Shown here piece after piece: positions 50,256 through 63,000 of a DNA stretch of 64,000 nucleotides. The stretch's first letter is position 1. The number at the start of each line of letters is the position of its first letter. The stretch comes from Vitis vinifera. Lineage: Eukaryota; Streptophyta; Magnoliopsida; Vitales; Vitaceae. The stretch lies in contig NC_081822.1 of assembly GCF_030704535.1 (NCBI RefSeq), positions 2,657,001 through 2,721,000 on the forward strand, given 5' to 3'. Both the position numbers and the translations under genes were made by a program. The notes beneath the pieces were generated by a model that saw only the letters and a list, made by a program, of their open reading frames with translations, had not been told where the DNA came from and searched no databases.

Positions 50256-53200
50256 TCTCTTAGGGTCTCTCTCCCGAGGTTCTGTGAAGGCGCCAAATAC
50301 ATTTTAAGGCTCTTGGGAGTTGGTATTTATGAGTCCGGTTCGTCGTTTTTACGGTTCGGGTTTTCAATTTTACTGTTTGGAAACGGAGATACGCAGTCGA
50401 CGACGATTTTTCTGATTTTTGTATTGGTTTCAAAAATATATTATTAAACTCTGTTTTTTGTTCAAAGAGAGGTTCAACTTCTTTTATGAAAAAACAAGTT
50501 TTATTTAAATCCAATTTGACATAAAATACGATAAATTTATAATTATTTGTAAAATAGATTTTAAAAAATACGGCAGATTTTATAAACGCACTTCCCTCAT
50601 ATCAATACCATTGAGTTTACACATTTCAACCTAATGTATTATCCTTTTCAACATTGACGTTGACAATAATTTTGTGAACGAATCTACTCGACTATCACTT
50701 TAAGTTACTTGTTGAATACTAATTTAGCTATTATTATGAAGTTCATGTGTGTAAATAAATTTTAGTTAAATATGTTTGATTTTATCTCTTTTAATAATGT
50801 TCGTTTATCTACTTATATAGTATTATCTTTATATCAAATTATCAAGTTGTTTTTTATAAAATAAAATCTACATGATCCCTGAATATGCTGGGTCATAAAT
50901 ATAATCGATATAAATTTACGACATGCTTCATGAATTGCAAATATTTTTAAATGATTTGACAAAGTAATCACCATTATTTGTTTGACATATCTTCATTAAA
51001 TAATACTATCGTCACGGTTTAACGCATACCTTATTTGTAACCTAACTCGTATGGGTATGAAAAGTATCATGTGTGTGCATATTGAAACAATTATAACTTT
51101 GATTCCCTTTAATAAAACAAACTCGTATTAGTGGTTTTATAAAAACAGAGCAATATATAGTTGATATTGTTTCAATGTCTTCGAGTTGGAGTAGAGCTGT
51201 AACCTGCTAATAAATTGACAAAATAATAATAATAATAATATATGGTCATGACGTACAATTGACAATATACATAAATGCACTAATAACACTGATATATAAT
51301 ATTTAAAGGTCATGCAATTTATCATCATTTTTACATAGACAAAATGAGATTTTTTTAAATTCAAGTGACCGAATAACCATTGAAAAACTTAAATAACGTG
51401 TTTTATCCATATGAAAACACCTCAAAATTTTTTTAATGTGTGTTGATTGATATACTAAAACTTGATTTGGAAAATGTTTATCTTATATGTTAAAACAAAA
51501 ATATGTTTTTCCAATATTTTTATCTCAAATTCCTTTTTATTTTTTATTTTTTTTATTGTGAGTTATGTAGGAGTCCCAACAAAATTTAGGTCACCAGCAT
51601 CAGTAAATCCAGTTTTTTATTTTTAATGAAAATGCATGAACATATAAAACTATTCACATACCTTTATTTTAGTTGGTATTCACTAGGGTTCTTATATCAC
51701 GTGCGTTCAAATTATTTCAATTTATACAAGTATCATTGTAACTTAATTAAATACATGTTATAAGGTTTTGTATTATTTGCTTCAAATAATTTAAACAATT
51801 TCGGAATTTTCATGTATAGATTGTTATTTATTAATCATATGACCATGTTGTAAATTTGTAATAACATATATGGGACACATTTCAGTATTTTTTATACTAC
51901 CAAACTAATTAAAGACTGAAATGTGATCGTGTCAACAATGAAATGTTTGTTTTCTGGTTGTTGAGGCAAAGTCATTGCGATGAACCTTGTGCTACTAGAT
52001 ACCCTTTATATCTTATTGTCTCGTTATTCTCATCATACCTTTGTATAGATACTTATTTAAACTTTACATCTTCATGTGCTTTGATTATGATAATTTTTTT
52101 TCCCATTTTATTAAATGAGTTTAAGAGCCCGTTTGATAGTAATTTTAAAAAGCATTTATAAAATAAAAAATGTTTTTGAAAAGAAATTGGTTGCTTTACA
52201 AATTTTATGAAATACTTAAAAAATAAATAAAAATCACTTAATAGTGTTTTTTGAAAAAACACTTGATAAATGATTTTCTTAAAAATATTTTCAAACACTC
52301 CCACTAAAAACACCTAGAAAGAAATATTGTCAAAAAGGTTCAAATTACGTTTGCATAACTTATTTCCTTATTGGGCAATTATTTATGTGTTGGCATTCTT
52401 TTATAGCTATGTTTTTTTATTCAATTTGTACTCCCTTGAAGGTTACTTGTTCAATATGTTTCTTTTTGGGGGTTATGTGTTTTATTTGTGGGGGTTATGT
52501 GTTTTATTTGTGGCCCTCCAAGGGCCATAGTATGGTTTATTGATTCGCACTAATGAGTTAATTTTATTACATTATAGTGCAAAGTTTTATTTGTGTTTTC
52601 ATATTTTGAGAAATTACATCATTTGAGTCGATAGGTCTACTGTGTTTTAGGTATATTTTTTATTTATTTTAACCGTCTTACCAAGACATCAATCTATGTT
52701 GAAGTATTTTTAGTCGAGATATATGACTTTATTATTTGTTTTGTATTAATGAATGCATTTAGTAACTGGTTTACAAAATATTGCAAATGAATAATCTTTT
52801 AAACTTCTGGTTCATATTGATTTATACACGAATTGAGAAGATGTAAAGTATATGCATTCCAAGTAATTTTTCATTATTCTTCTATAATTAGCTTTTCTTT
52901 CCCTTATAACGATAAAATGTTTTTATTACGATGACAACTAATAAAATGGATTGTAAAAATATCACAGTTCAAGATAACTTATGATAGATGCATAATAAAA
53001 ACCTACATAAATTATAGGTTTTCGGAGACCCGTTTTAGTGTGTTGTGTAGTTGCAATTGGTATATATATTACACAACCAAATATTTATAAGCAATAGACA
53101 TTTGGTTATTTTTATTTTAAGGCTGCAACAATTTTTAATAAGACTTGTAAAAAGAATAGAAAAAAGTCGTACACACTCCGTCTCATATTTTTAATAATTA

Positions 53201-54439
53201 TAATTTGGAATTAATATCATTTTATATAAAAATTATCATTTCCGTATAGATGATTGATGGGTTAATATTGAAATTCTAATCACGTTAATTAAGCTTGTAT
53301 TACAAAATTTAAAAAACAAAAAGTTAAAAAAGTAATGATCAAATTTTGCAAACATTCATATATTTTGTACAATATTTTTGTATTTGAGGAAAAAAAAAGA
53401 GAAAATATATCCTAACACGACATTATTTATATTAAAAAAATGTTTATTTTAAAAAATAAACCACAATATTTTTAATCAAAAAGTTAAATATTAATTCGGA
53501 GCAAACCCAAAATTATAAAATCTACGCGCATGAGCTTTGGGATTTAGGCATGACTTCAGGGTGCACATTTAATCAAAATTTATAATTATTATTAAGCATT
53601 CATGATTAACCATACTTGATTAAATTTATTCTAATGTCGGCATCACGGCTTAAGGGGGTATTATTTAATTGGAGGTCTAATGAAAATCAAATATTAATGA
53701 TTGAAACTATATTGCCAAGATCGAAAATAATTACAAATGAAATTACATCATGAACTTTACCGGATTATCCTCAAATGTAATATAACATTTTAAATATACT
53801 AAAATTATTTTTTAAATGTCATCTTATTATCGTGTTTGTAATGGTACAATTTGGAAGGTTTGTTATAATCAAACCCGAATTCAACCCGACATTTAGATGA
53901 ATTTAGACAATTATTTTTATATTTGAATTGAATTTTAGTTAAGTTTTTCCAACAAGTAATTTATGGTAGACTAATAATATTTATTTTTAGATTTTTAAGA
54001 AATTTTTTATATTATATATTATTTTTATTTTTTTAAAAAAGATATAAAATTGCTAGTTTTTTTTAAAAAAATGGATGAATTGACAAAAAAAAAAAAGAAA
54101 AAAAGAAGAAATGCTTGCTGACACGATTTAAAAAAAAAAAAAATCCAACCGAAAATGTGGGTGAGTTTGAAACTCAAAAATCGGGCGGGCCTATCTTGAC
54201 AGGAGCTAATAATCTTGGCTTCCCAAACGGGCCAAAACAAATGGAGCTGTTCGACTTTGATGGTTCGAAATTTGGATGTTTGGGTGTTTGTCCAAAGACT
54301 CCAAACTGTCGTAATTCAATAAGAGGTCACTTTCGACATTTCACACCCTCATGTATGACATTTCAAAGGAGGCAATAGAAAAACAAAGGGTGTTTTGGAG
54401 GGAGGGACCAAAGGCGGCAGTGGCCGGCATGTGACATTC
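50256..54439. other. Divergent intergenic region between RFC3 and the kinesin
   Basis: About 4.2 kb of AT-rich sequence. No gene is recognised. The RFC3 promoter must lie at its left end and the kinesin promoter at its right end. One MITE-like fragment is listed separately. Confidence 0.6.
52133..52320. mobile_element. MITE-like element
   Basis: It starts GAGCCCGTTTGATAG and ends with an imperfect inverse, TTTTCAAACACTCCCAC. The interior matches 25913-26040. The target duplication is unclear. Confidence 0.5.
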
Positions 54440-54523
54440 ACCTGACTTTCTCTCTCTAGCTTCATCTTTCTCTCTATTTCTCTCTGTTTTCTCTCCCATT
54501 CCCTCTCTTTTTTTTTCTCAACA
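54440..54523 (+). promoter_or_regulatory. CT-rich leader of the kinesin gene
   Basis: A pyrimidine-rich tract (repeated TTTCTCTCT) leads directly to the start codon at 54524. Such Y-patches mark plant core promoters and leaders. No TATA box is obvious. Confidence 0.5.
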
Positions 54524-56867
54524 ATGTCCGGAGCTTCTTCAAGGTCGCAAAGATCCTCCACCAACATCTCGCCCTTCCGGTCACGGAAGTCGCCGGCGCC
54601 TCCTTCGGCCCCGCCTAAGTCCAATGGCCGGCCGACGACCCCCTCGACGGCGTCTTCAAGGCCCCCCTCCAGGTTATCGGTTTCTCCGGTGGGTCCGTCA
54701 ACACCGTCTCTGGACCGGCCCGAAGTCAGTAGAGCCAAAGAAAATGTGACGGTCACTGTCAGGTTTCGTCCTCTCAGGTACCGCAATCCCTCCATTGCTT
54801 TTACCCTTTGTGGCGGAAATGGGTGATTGGTTTGTTGCTAAGTTTTTGTGACAGTAGGGAAGTTTGATTTTCTGGTGTTTGGTTTAATTTTGGCCATGGG
54901 TTTGAGCAGTCCTCGGGAGATCAACAAAGGTGATGAGATTGCGTGGTATGCGGATGGAGACTATACTGTTCGAAACGAGTACAATTCCTCCACCGCGTAT
55001 GGTTTTGGTTCGTAGCATATCCATCTCTTTCTGCCTGTTATATAAATATTCGAAAAGAAAAAAACTGCATCGAAATTGGCTTTGAAATCGCATAACTGGA
55101 CAAAGTGTTATTGCGAACGATTTTTGAGTCAGCAACAAAGAATGTCCAGACTCCAGGCTCCACATTATCTGTTAAAGAACAAATCCTGGAATAACAGTTA
55201 AATATCACTGAACATTGGGTTTTGATCAACATGTAGGATCAATTCAAATGATAATTTGTAGAGATATTTTGTATATGAGACTTGAAGGTCCTCTACCAGA
55301 TAGTAGGCTATTGTTCCTCAGATTTGTGAAACAGGAGGGATTTTTAGTATATTGAATGAGCCACCCTATTCAGGGCTTTTCTCTTTATTTAAAAGGTATC
55401 ATCATTTACAAAACAACTCCCAAAGCACCTCATCACTCGTCAATCTTTCTGTAATATGATGGATCATATGGTTGTCTCTTTATCTACGAATGATTGAACC
55501 AAGATAGTGAAATTGGTTTCTCTCTCATTTGCATACAATCTTCTGTTTCTACTTTCTAATACTAGCTTTTTATAGTTTCTACTTCTAGTTCTACTAGATT
55601 GCATTTTGGGTCTTGTACCCGAGTCATGCTTGTCTTGACAACAAATGGTCTAGTTGTGCATCTCCATGGTTTTATGCTTTCTTTGAATCTTTGAAAGTTA
55701 GAGGGGATGCACGAGAGAAATAATAGGTGGAAACAATGGAAGGAAAGGAAATTAAATAATAGGTTTAAACTCAATAAAATTTCTTCTCATACTTCTCCAA
55801 ATTTATTATCTTCTTTTATCTCTTATATAAAAATGAAGAATTTGAAAATGTATAAGTTTCTAAATACTTTTTGTTGTATTTTATTTTCTTTTATATTTTT
55901 CACAATAAAGCAAGTAAGAGATTTTGGATTCCTTCTTATGATTTTTTCTTTCCCTAATACTTTCCATAATTCAAGCAAAACTCTAATGTTCATATATAGG
56001 TTTGGTAAAATGAAAGTGTGTTGTAGGTAAATTAGACACAAAAAACTGAGCGGCCTATGAACCGATATCTTTTTTCTTCTTATAGATTTGAAAGTATTAG
56101 TACACGAAACGGCACTGGCCTTTATCACATAAAGGTATCTCCTGGATCCTTGAAATGTAATGGGGGTTGGCCTATTGACAGGGTGAATAAGTTTCCTTTG
56201 TGCAAAAGAAATTTCTCTTGTAGTCTTGCCTTGCTGTTAATTGATTCAATACCCTCATTTCAATCATGATCACTCTGTAAGCATGCTTTAATAGCAGTTA
56301 TAGGAAATATTACTCTTTACTTTTATGGGTGCATGTCTAACATACCACATTCCAAAATAATATCTTTGCTATAAACATCTTATTCTAGTTCCAAACCAGC
56401 ATAACATTTGTTACTTTCTTGTTTGGTTGATTTTCAAAAAGCTAATCTTCTTTTATTCTGTTTGAATCCTGATCATGTTGAAGGAAATGCTCTAGACTTG
56501 GTTTCTTTCATTGATTGTTTGCTCATATCTCTTCTTTTTTCCCTTTCTGGACTTTGTTAGAGGACTTGTTGCCAATTTCCATCTGAACTATATATTCTCT
56601 CAACAACTTTTTAAAGATTCTGAATGTTTCCTAGACAATAACAAATATTTGTGGAATCGGCTCCTTTCTAAGGAAAATCTTGCTTTGTGAAATTTAGTTT
56701 GTGATGATTTATGGACAGCTTAGAGCGAGTGTTTTCCTGGGTTGTTAATATAAATGGTGATGCTTCTTTGGCTGCAGACAGAGTGTTTGGTCCAGCAACG
56801 ACAACACGCCATGTTTATGATGTTGCTGCTCAGCATGTTGTGGGTGGAGCCATGCAAGGGATCAATG
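54524..56867 (+). CDS. Kinesin-7 (MKRP/CENP-E-like) motor protein, first three coding exons only
   Basis: Exons 54524-54777, 54910-55007 and 56778-56867 join in phase and give the first 147 residues. A Ser/Arg/Pro-rich head (about residues 1-72), the kind annotated as a mitochondrial presequence in plant KIN-7 proteins, precedes the motor domain. The motor begins at NVTVTVRFRPL, with DEIAWYADGDYTVRNEYN and the YGFDRVFGP segment typical of kinesins. The ATP-binding P-loop should be in the next exon, which is not in this window: intron 3 exceeds 7.1 kb and contains a LINE. The position beside RFC3 suggests the MKRP1 type, but this rests on remembered Arabidopsis gene order. Confidence 0.88.
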
Positions 56868-57390
56868 GTAATTGCTTGTCTTCATTTAGAAATAATTTCT
56901 ACAAGTATTCTGAAGTTATTGTAACTGGATGACTCGACAATTGAGGCTAAATAGATAATCCTAATGTCTGTTTTTTTGTTGATAACCTACTGCAAACTTT
57001 CTTTTCTAATTTCTTCTATTTTTTGATTTGGAGATGAAAACTCAATCCCCGACCAAAACATATGTTGCTTCTTGTTGTCGCAAACTTCAGTCTTCGGTTT
57101 ATCTCTTCATAGGCCAAATGTCTAGTTGGATTGCTTCTCTCATTCTTCTATTCTATGTCATCATGCCATCCATCCACTTCCTTAATAGCAATGGCTTGAG
57201 AAGAGGGAAATGCCAATTCAGGTCCAAGAACACTTGGGGCATGGCCAAAAGAGTAGTGTTTGGAAAGAGATTGAGGTGGTTGTGATAATGATATATATTT
57301 AATGGTAAGCTTTAGGTGGTAAAGAAATGAAATCCCAAAAGAATGACCTGAAATGATGGGATAAAGTAGTGGTAAAAATGCTAAGTGCTG

Positions 57391-57576
57391 ACCTGAATGG
57401 GTTTCTTAGCTGGTTAGGACCATGAATTCGGAACTAGGGGTCTCAAATTCGACTCTGCTCAGGTTTACCTGTTCAGGTGGCTTGCAGGCAGTTCATGTGA
57501 TTGTCAAGTTAGTCTTCTGGTGCAAACCCTAATGGGAGAACTTGGAGAATACCCTGTAGTCATGAGTTAAAAAAGA
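57391..57576 (+). mobile_element. tRNA-derived SINE candidate in kinesin intron 3
   Basis: TTAGCTGGTTAGGAC (A-box-like, 57406-57420) and GGTCTCAAATTCGACTC (B-box-like, 57439-57455) are spaced as in a tRNA. About 110 bp further on the sequence ends in an A-run (57569-57574). No target duplication was found. Confidence 0.4.
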
Positions 57577-57599
57577 AAGAGGGCTGGGTGATATTAGTT

Positions 57600-59849
57600 G
57601 ATAGGACAAGAGAGAGCAGGTCTTTTAGTTGTAGAAGTAGAGTTAATAAATGGAGATGGGGAATTTGAGAGATTGATGGGCTTGAACCCTTGGTGATGGA
57701 GATCCAAAGCTTTGGGTTTGAAATTTTGAATGATGAGGACTAGAGCATCTGGTTCTTTCATGGGTTAGCAAATGTTCATTGAAGTGTTAATCACTTTGGG
57801 ACGCTAAAGATTGGGAGAGGATGGAAGAGAGGAGAAAATAAAAAGAATGGGATAATTCTGTTTTTGTAAAGGCTTTACATGGGTTTTGGGAAGTGAATGC
57901 AAGACTGGATTCAAGTCTATTGAATTAGTGAGTTAGATGATAAAGATGACTTCATTTTATAGGTTATTTGACTAGAGAGGAATGCTGGAATCTTTAAGGA
58001 GCAAAGGTGATCATTTTTTTTATTTATTTTTATGGGATTTTGTGTACCATCTCACTTGACTTCATGCATTACTAACCAAAAGATTCTTTGGTGTTCCTAG
58101 TGTGATTTTTATTAGATCAGAGGGAAACTTACGGTTGCTACAGAAGTGGCGCTATTAGGGTGGAGCAGGTGCTTCCTCCTATATGGGGACTCACAATTAA
58201 TTTTAATGGTTGTTTAATGGGCAATTTGGAGCAGATGGGATTAGTAGGCCTTGGATTGAGCTACCCCAACATTAGAGTATCTTGAGACATACATGCAATT
58301 GGTTGGAGCCTTCTCTAAGCTAGTTGGAGTAGGTTGGACTATTGAAGATCAGTTCCTAGCTTTATTGGAGGAATTGATAGAAGCAGCCACATTGGCATTC
58401 AGACTCTCAGTTGCCTTCTGGTGGAGGTCTTGCGTTGTTGAGGAGGACCATGGAATTATAATTATGTGATGCATAGGATAATAGACGTCTTCAGCTATGT
58501 TACATGGGTTTGGGCATGTGTGTGTTTGGATGTTTGATCCTTCACATATAAAATTTTAGGAGATAGGGACTCAACTGAGAAATAATCTTTGAATGGTACT
58601 TGGATGTGAAATAACAAAGGGGAAAAAAATAGTTGAAGGTCGATTAGAAACCACAAATTAACATATCCCTAATATAGGCTATTGACATGGGTACGTGGGT
58701 TGAAGTTGAAGAGTCTTGGTATCACAGCAATTAAGAGGTTTGGATTGAATTTTGTTTGGAACCCTAGGCTGGCTGATCATATAGAAATAATTTGGCAAAG
58801 GGAGGAGTCATTATGTTGAAGATGTTTGTTGGGGACTCTGCCCCCCCCGCCCCCATCCTCCCCCACCTTTTCAAATTTCTGAGGTTTGAATGGGTCCTTG
58901 ATAGGCTTTTCTTGGGTGTTAATGGCTTTTAAGATAATGCACGGTTCATTTCTTATTATTCGTTCTTTTTCAGGAATATTTGACCTTCCTTGTAACACTT
59001 TTTAATAGCCTAAGACATTGTTGTTTTCCATAAAAAAAATGATATACAGTGGCCAGAGAGGGGCTTTGAGGAGGAAGCTGAGGTGGCTCTGATAGAGCTA
59101 GGTAGGGATAAGGTCCTCAGAATTGGATGCCCATAGTTTTTTGGTTGTAATTAGATTATGCAAAAAGGTATATGATGGGAGTGATAAAGCAAATATGATG
59201 AAAAGGACAAATTAAAAGCAAAAAAAATCTAAATTTCACTTCTCTGTATTGGTGCTGAAGAAGGCAGTAAAAAGCTGAAAACTTTTATATCATATTGACT
59301 TGTTGGGAGCACATGTATAAGTTGATTGTTAAGGTTTTCTCTTATGGGTACAGATAACCAATGGTGAAAGTGGCGTCTGGTTATTACAATGCCTTAGGGG
59401 AATAGTTCAAACTTTGGTTGCAATCTAGTAGCTGATGGTGCAGATTCATGATTGAAGAGTGAAGTAGCAGGGGTTATGGACTGAACTGGATATTGGAATT
59501 TGCAAAAGGCATACTTCCATTTGAATTGAAAATTGTAGCCTTAACAATCAACTTATACAGTTCCTTTTTTTTTTTTAGAATTGCAAAAGAGGTAATCTAC
59601 AATTCCATTTTTTTTGAATTGTACCTATCAAAAAAAGAAAAAAAAGAAAAAAAGGAAAAAAAAAGAGACTTTGATTTGAATTGGAAGTTCTTGCTTCACA
59701 TGTGGGCTAAGATGGCTTTATGGAGAAGTGGTCTTGATGGATTAGAGGATGCAATTCAATAGTTATGTTCTCAAATTTGGAAAATGGAACTCTGATGCCT
59801 CCAACAATCTACTGCAAAAGGGGTATTCCTGTTCTTTCTGTTCATTGTC
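57600..59849. other. Kinesin intron 3, upstream of the LINE coding region
   Basis: No coding exon for the kinesin P-loop is found. The sequence is of mixed composition and may be decayed transposon, including the missing 5' part of the LINE. A C-run and A-runs are present. Confidence 0.5.
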
Positions 59850-60080
59850 TTGAGAATGCTTGTCGAAGGGAATGAAGTCGAAATTTTGGCCATGCTTAAG
59901 AAATTGAAGCTGAGGACTGGAAGTAACTCCCTAAGCAAGGGAAGGAAGAAGAAAAAATCTTGCACCACCTGTTTCGAAAGAGAGTTAAAAAGACTTGAAT
60001 GCTCTGTCAGTTATGGGGGGACTTCAGGGATAACTAAAAAATCCGGTCAGAGCTCTTGGGATTTGATTCTAGTTGATTAA
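59850..60080 (+). pseudogene. C-terminal remnant of LINE ORF1
   Basis: A basic tail (KKLKLRTGS, FERELKRLECSVSYGG) resembles the end of ORF1 in plant L1 elements. Its TAA overlaps the ORF2 start in the string TAATG (60078-60082), which hints at stop-start coupling. The preceding sequence is closed by stops. Confidence 0.5.
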
Positions 60081-63000
60081 TGAGAATTAAAATTCTCTGT
60101 TGGAATGTCCGAGGGCTTAATGATTGTGAGAAAAGAAAACTGATCAAGGGAGTGGTGAGGAATCAAAAACCAGACTTGGTTTGCCTTTTGGAGACAAAGG
60201 TGAAAGATATTTCTATGCAAATGGTAAAAAGTGTAGAGTAGGAAGATTCCTTAATTGGGCCTCAGTGGACGCTAGGGGTGCGGCAGGAGGCCTCCTTCTC
60301 TTTTGGGATAACAGAGTCTTGGAGAATTTAGAGGTAGAAAGCGGAGGGTACTCCATCTCTGTTCGTTTTAGAAACTGCGCTGATGGCTTCTTTTGGATTT
60401 TCTTTGGAGTGTATGGGCCAATGATGGGCAACGAAAAGGAAGATTTATGGGAGGAGCTTGGAGCCATCCGTGGCCTCTGGGAAGACCCTTGGTGCATAGG
60501 AGGGGACTTCAACGTTGTAAGATTCCCAGAGGAAAGAAGGAATGCCCCTAGGCTTACAACTGAAATGAGGAGATTTTCAGAGGTGATTGGGGAGTCGGGG
60601 TTGAGGGATTTTCCTCTGACTGGAGGTCCTTTCACTTGGATAGGAGGTTTGAACTCTCAAGCTGCTTCTAGATTGGACCGCTTCCTGATTTTGGATCAAT
60701 GGGAGGACCACTTTTCTGCCATCACACAATCTGCTCTTCCTCGTTTGGTCTCTGATCACAACCCTATAGTCCTTGAAGTTGGTGGTTTCTCCTCAGGCAA
60801 AAGCCCCTTCTGTTTTGAAAATATGTGGCTAAAAATAGATGGTTTCAAAGACTTAGTAAGAAGCTGGTGGAATGGCTATTCTGTCGAAGGCTACAGCAGC
60901 CACTGCATCGCTGAGAAGCTCAAAGCGCTTAAGAAAGACTTGAAATGGAACAAGGAGGTGGTAGGCAATGTCTCATTCAATAGAGCAGAGGCCTACTCCC
61001 GCCTGTAGCGTTGGGAGGCCAAGGAGAATGAGATCTCTCTTACTCCTGGAGATGTGGAGGCTAAAAATCTGGCTTTTGAGGACTATAAGAAATGGGCTCT
61101 TCTGGAAAAAACTTCTTGGAGACAGAAGTCAAGAGAAATCTGGTTAAGAGAAGGCGATAAAAATACCAAATATTTCCACAAAATGGCCAATGCTAAGGCA
61201 AGGAGGAACTTCCTGTCTAAAATTATAGTGAATGGGGTGAATCTTTCTTCCTTGGAAGACATAAATGAAGGTGTTTGTAGTGCCTACCAATCCCTCCTCT
61301 CAGTTTCTGGGGATTGGAGGCCTAGTATCAATGGCCTTAACTTCAAGGAGTTGGGTGAAGGCTTGGCCAGCAACCTAGAAGTTATGTTTTTTGAGGAAGA
61401 AATCTTTGCAGCCCTAAGCAGCTGCTGTGGTGACAAAGCCCCAGGTCCGAACGGCTTCGCAATGATCTTCTGGTTGTTTTGTTGGGACGTCGTTAAACCA
61501 GAGATTGTGGGTCTCTTCAGGGAGTTTCACATCCATGGGACCTTCCAAAGAAGCTTAAACTCTACATTCTTCTTGCTCATTCCTAAGAAGGAGGGCACCG
61601 AAGACCTAAGATATTTCAGATCAATCAGCCTGGTAGGGAGTGTGTACAAATTGCTTGCCAAAGTCCTTGCCAATAGGCTGAAATTAGTGATGGGGGAGGT
61701 GATTTCTGATTCTCAGCAAGCTTTCGTCCATGGGAGACAAATTCTGGACGTTGTTCTTATTGCTAATGAAGTCCTTGATTCTAGATTAAAAGACAACACC
61801 CCAGGCCTCCTTCTTCAGATGGACATTGGCTTCCTTCTTCAGATGGACATTGAGAAGTCTTTTGACCACGTCAATTGGGACTTTCTAATGAATGTGATGT
61901 GTAAGATGGGATTCGGGCATAGATGGATTAATTGGATGAAATGGTGCTGCTCCACGGTTACTTTCTCGATTCTCATCAAAGGGGGCCCTTCGGGCTTCTT
62001 TCGTAGCTCTAGGGGATTGAGACAGGGCGACCCTCTTTCCCCCTATCTCTTCCTTTTTGCCATGGAAGCTCTTAGCCAGCTGCTATCTTGTGCAAGAAAT
62101 GGGGGCTCTATTTCTAGGTTCAGAGTGGGAGGAAGAGGAAGAGAGAGGCTGATCGTGTCCCATCACTTGTTTGCCGATGACACTCTGATTTTTTGTGACG
62201 CCGATGCAGATTAGTTGCAATATCTTAGCTGGACCTTCCTGTGGTTTGAGGCGATTTTAGGTTTAAAAGTTAATCTGAGCAAAACTAAAGCCATCCTAGT
62301 GGGGGAAGACATTCCTATGGAGACTCTCGCCTCGGTTTTGGGATGTAAGATAGGGAGTTTACCTACCTCCTACTTGGGTTTTCCTCTTGGAGCCCCCTAT
62401 AAAGCCACTAGGGTGTGGGATGCAGTGGAAGAAAGATTCAGGAAAAGGTTGTCTCTCTGGAAAAGGCAATACCTCTCCAAAGGTGGCTGTCTTACCTTGC
62501 TAAAAAGCACCCTCTCTAGCCTCCCAACCTACTTTCTTTCTCTCTTTGTGATTCTCAAGAGGGTGTGTGCAAGGCTTGAAAAAATCCAAAGGGATTTCTT
62601 ATGGGGCGGTGGAGCCTTGGAGAACAAACCTCACTTGGTGAGTTGGAAGGTTATTTGTGCCGCTAAAAAGGATGGAGGCTTAGGCATCCGCAGTTTAGCT
62701 ACTTTTAACAGAGCCCTTCATGGGAAGTGGTTATGGAGATTTGCTAATGAGAATGATCCCCTATGGAACCAAATTATCTCTAGTAAGTATGACCTTCAAG
62801 AGGGGGAATGGTGCTCCAAAGGGGTAAGAGACAGTTATGAGGTGGGGGTATGGAAGACCATCAGAAATGGTTGGGAGAACATTTGCTCTCACTCCTGTTT
62901 CATCGTAGGGGATGACACTAGAGTGAAGTTTTGGAAGGACTTGTGGTGTGAAAACCAATCTCTGGAAGAAGCTTTCCCCTTCTTGTTTAATCTCTCCGTC

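Noticed and set aside
54349..54795. A 148-codon minus-strand frame over kinesin exon 1
   Set aside because: It is the shadow of the Ser/Pro/Arg-rich kinesin head on the other strand.
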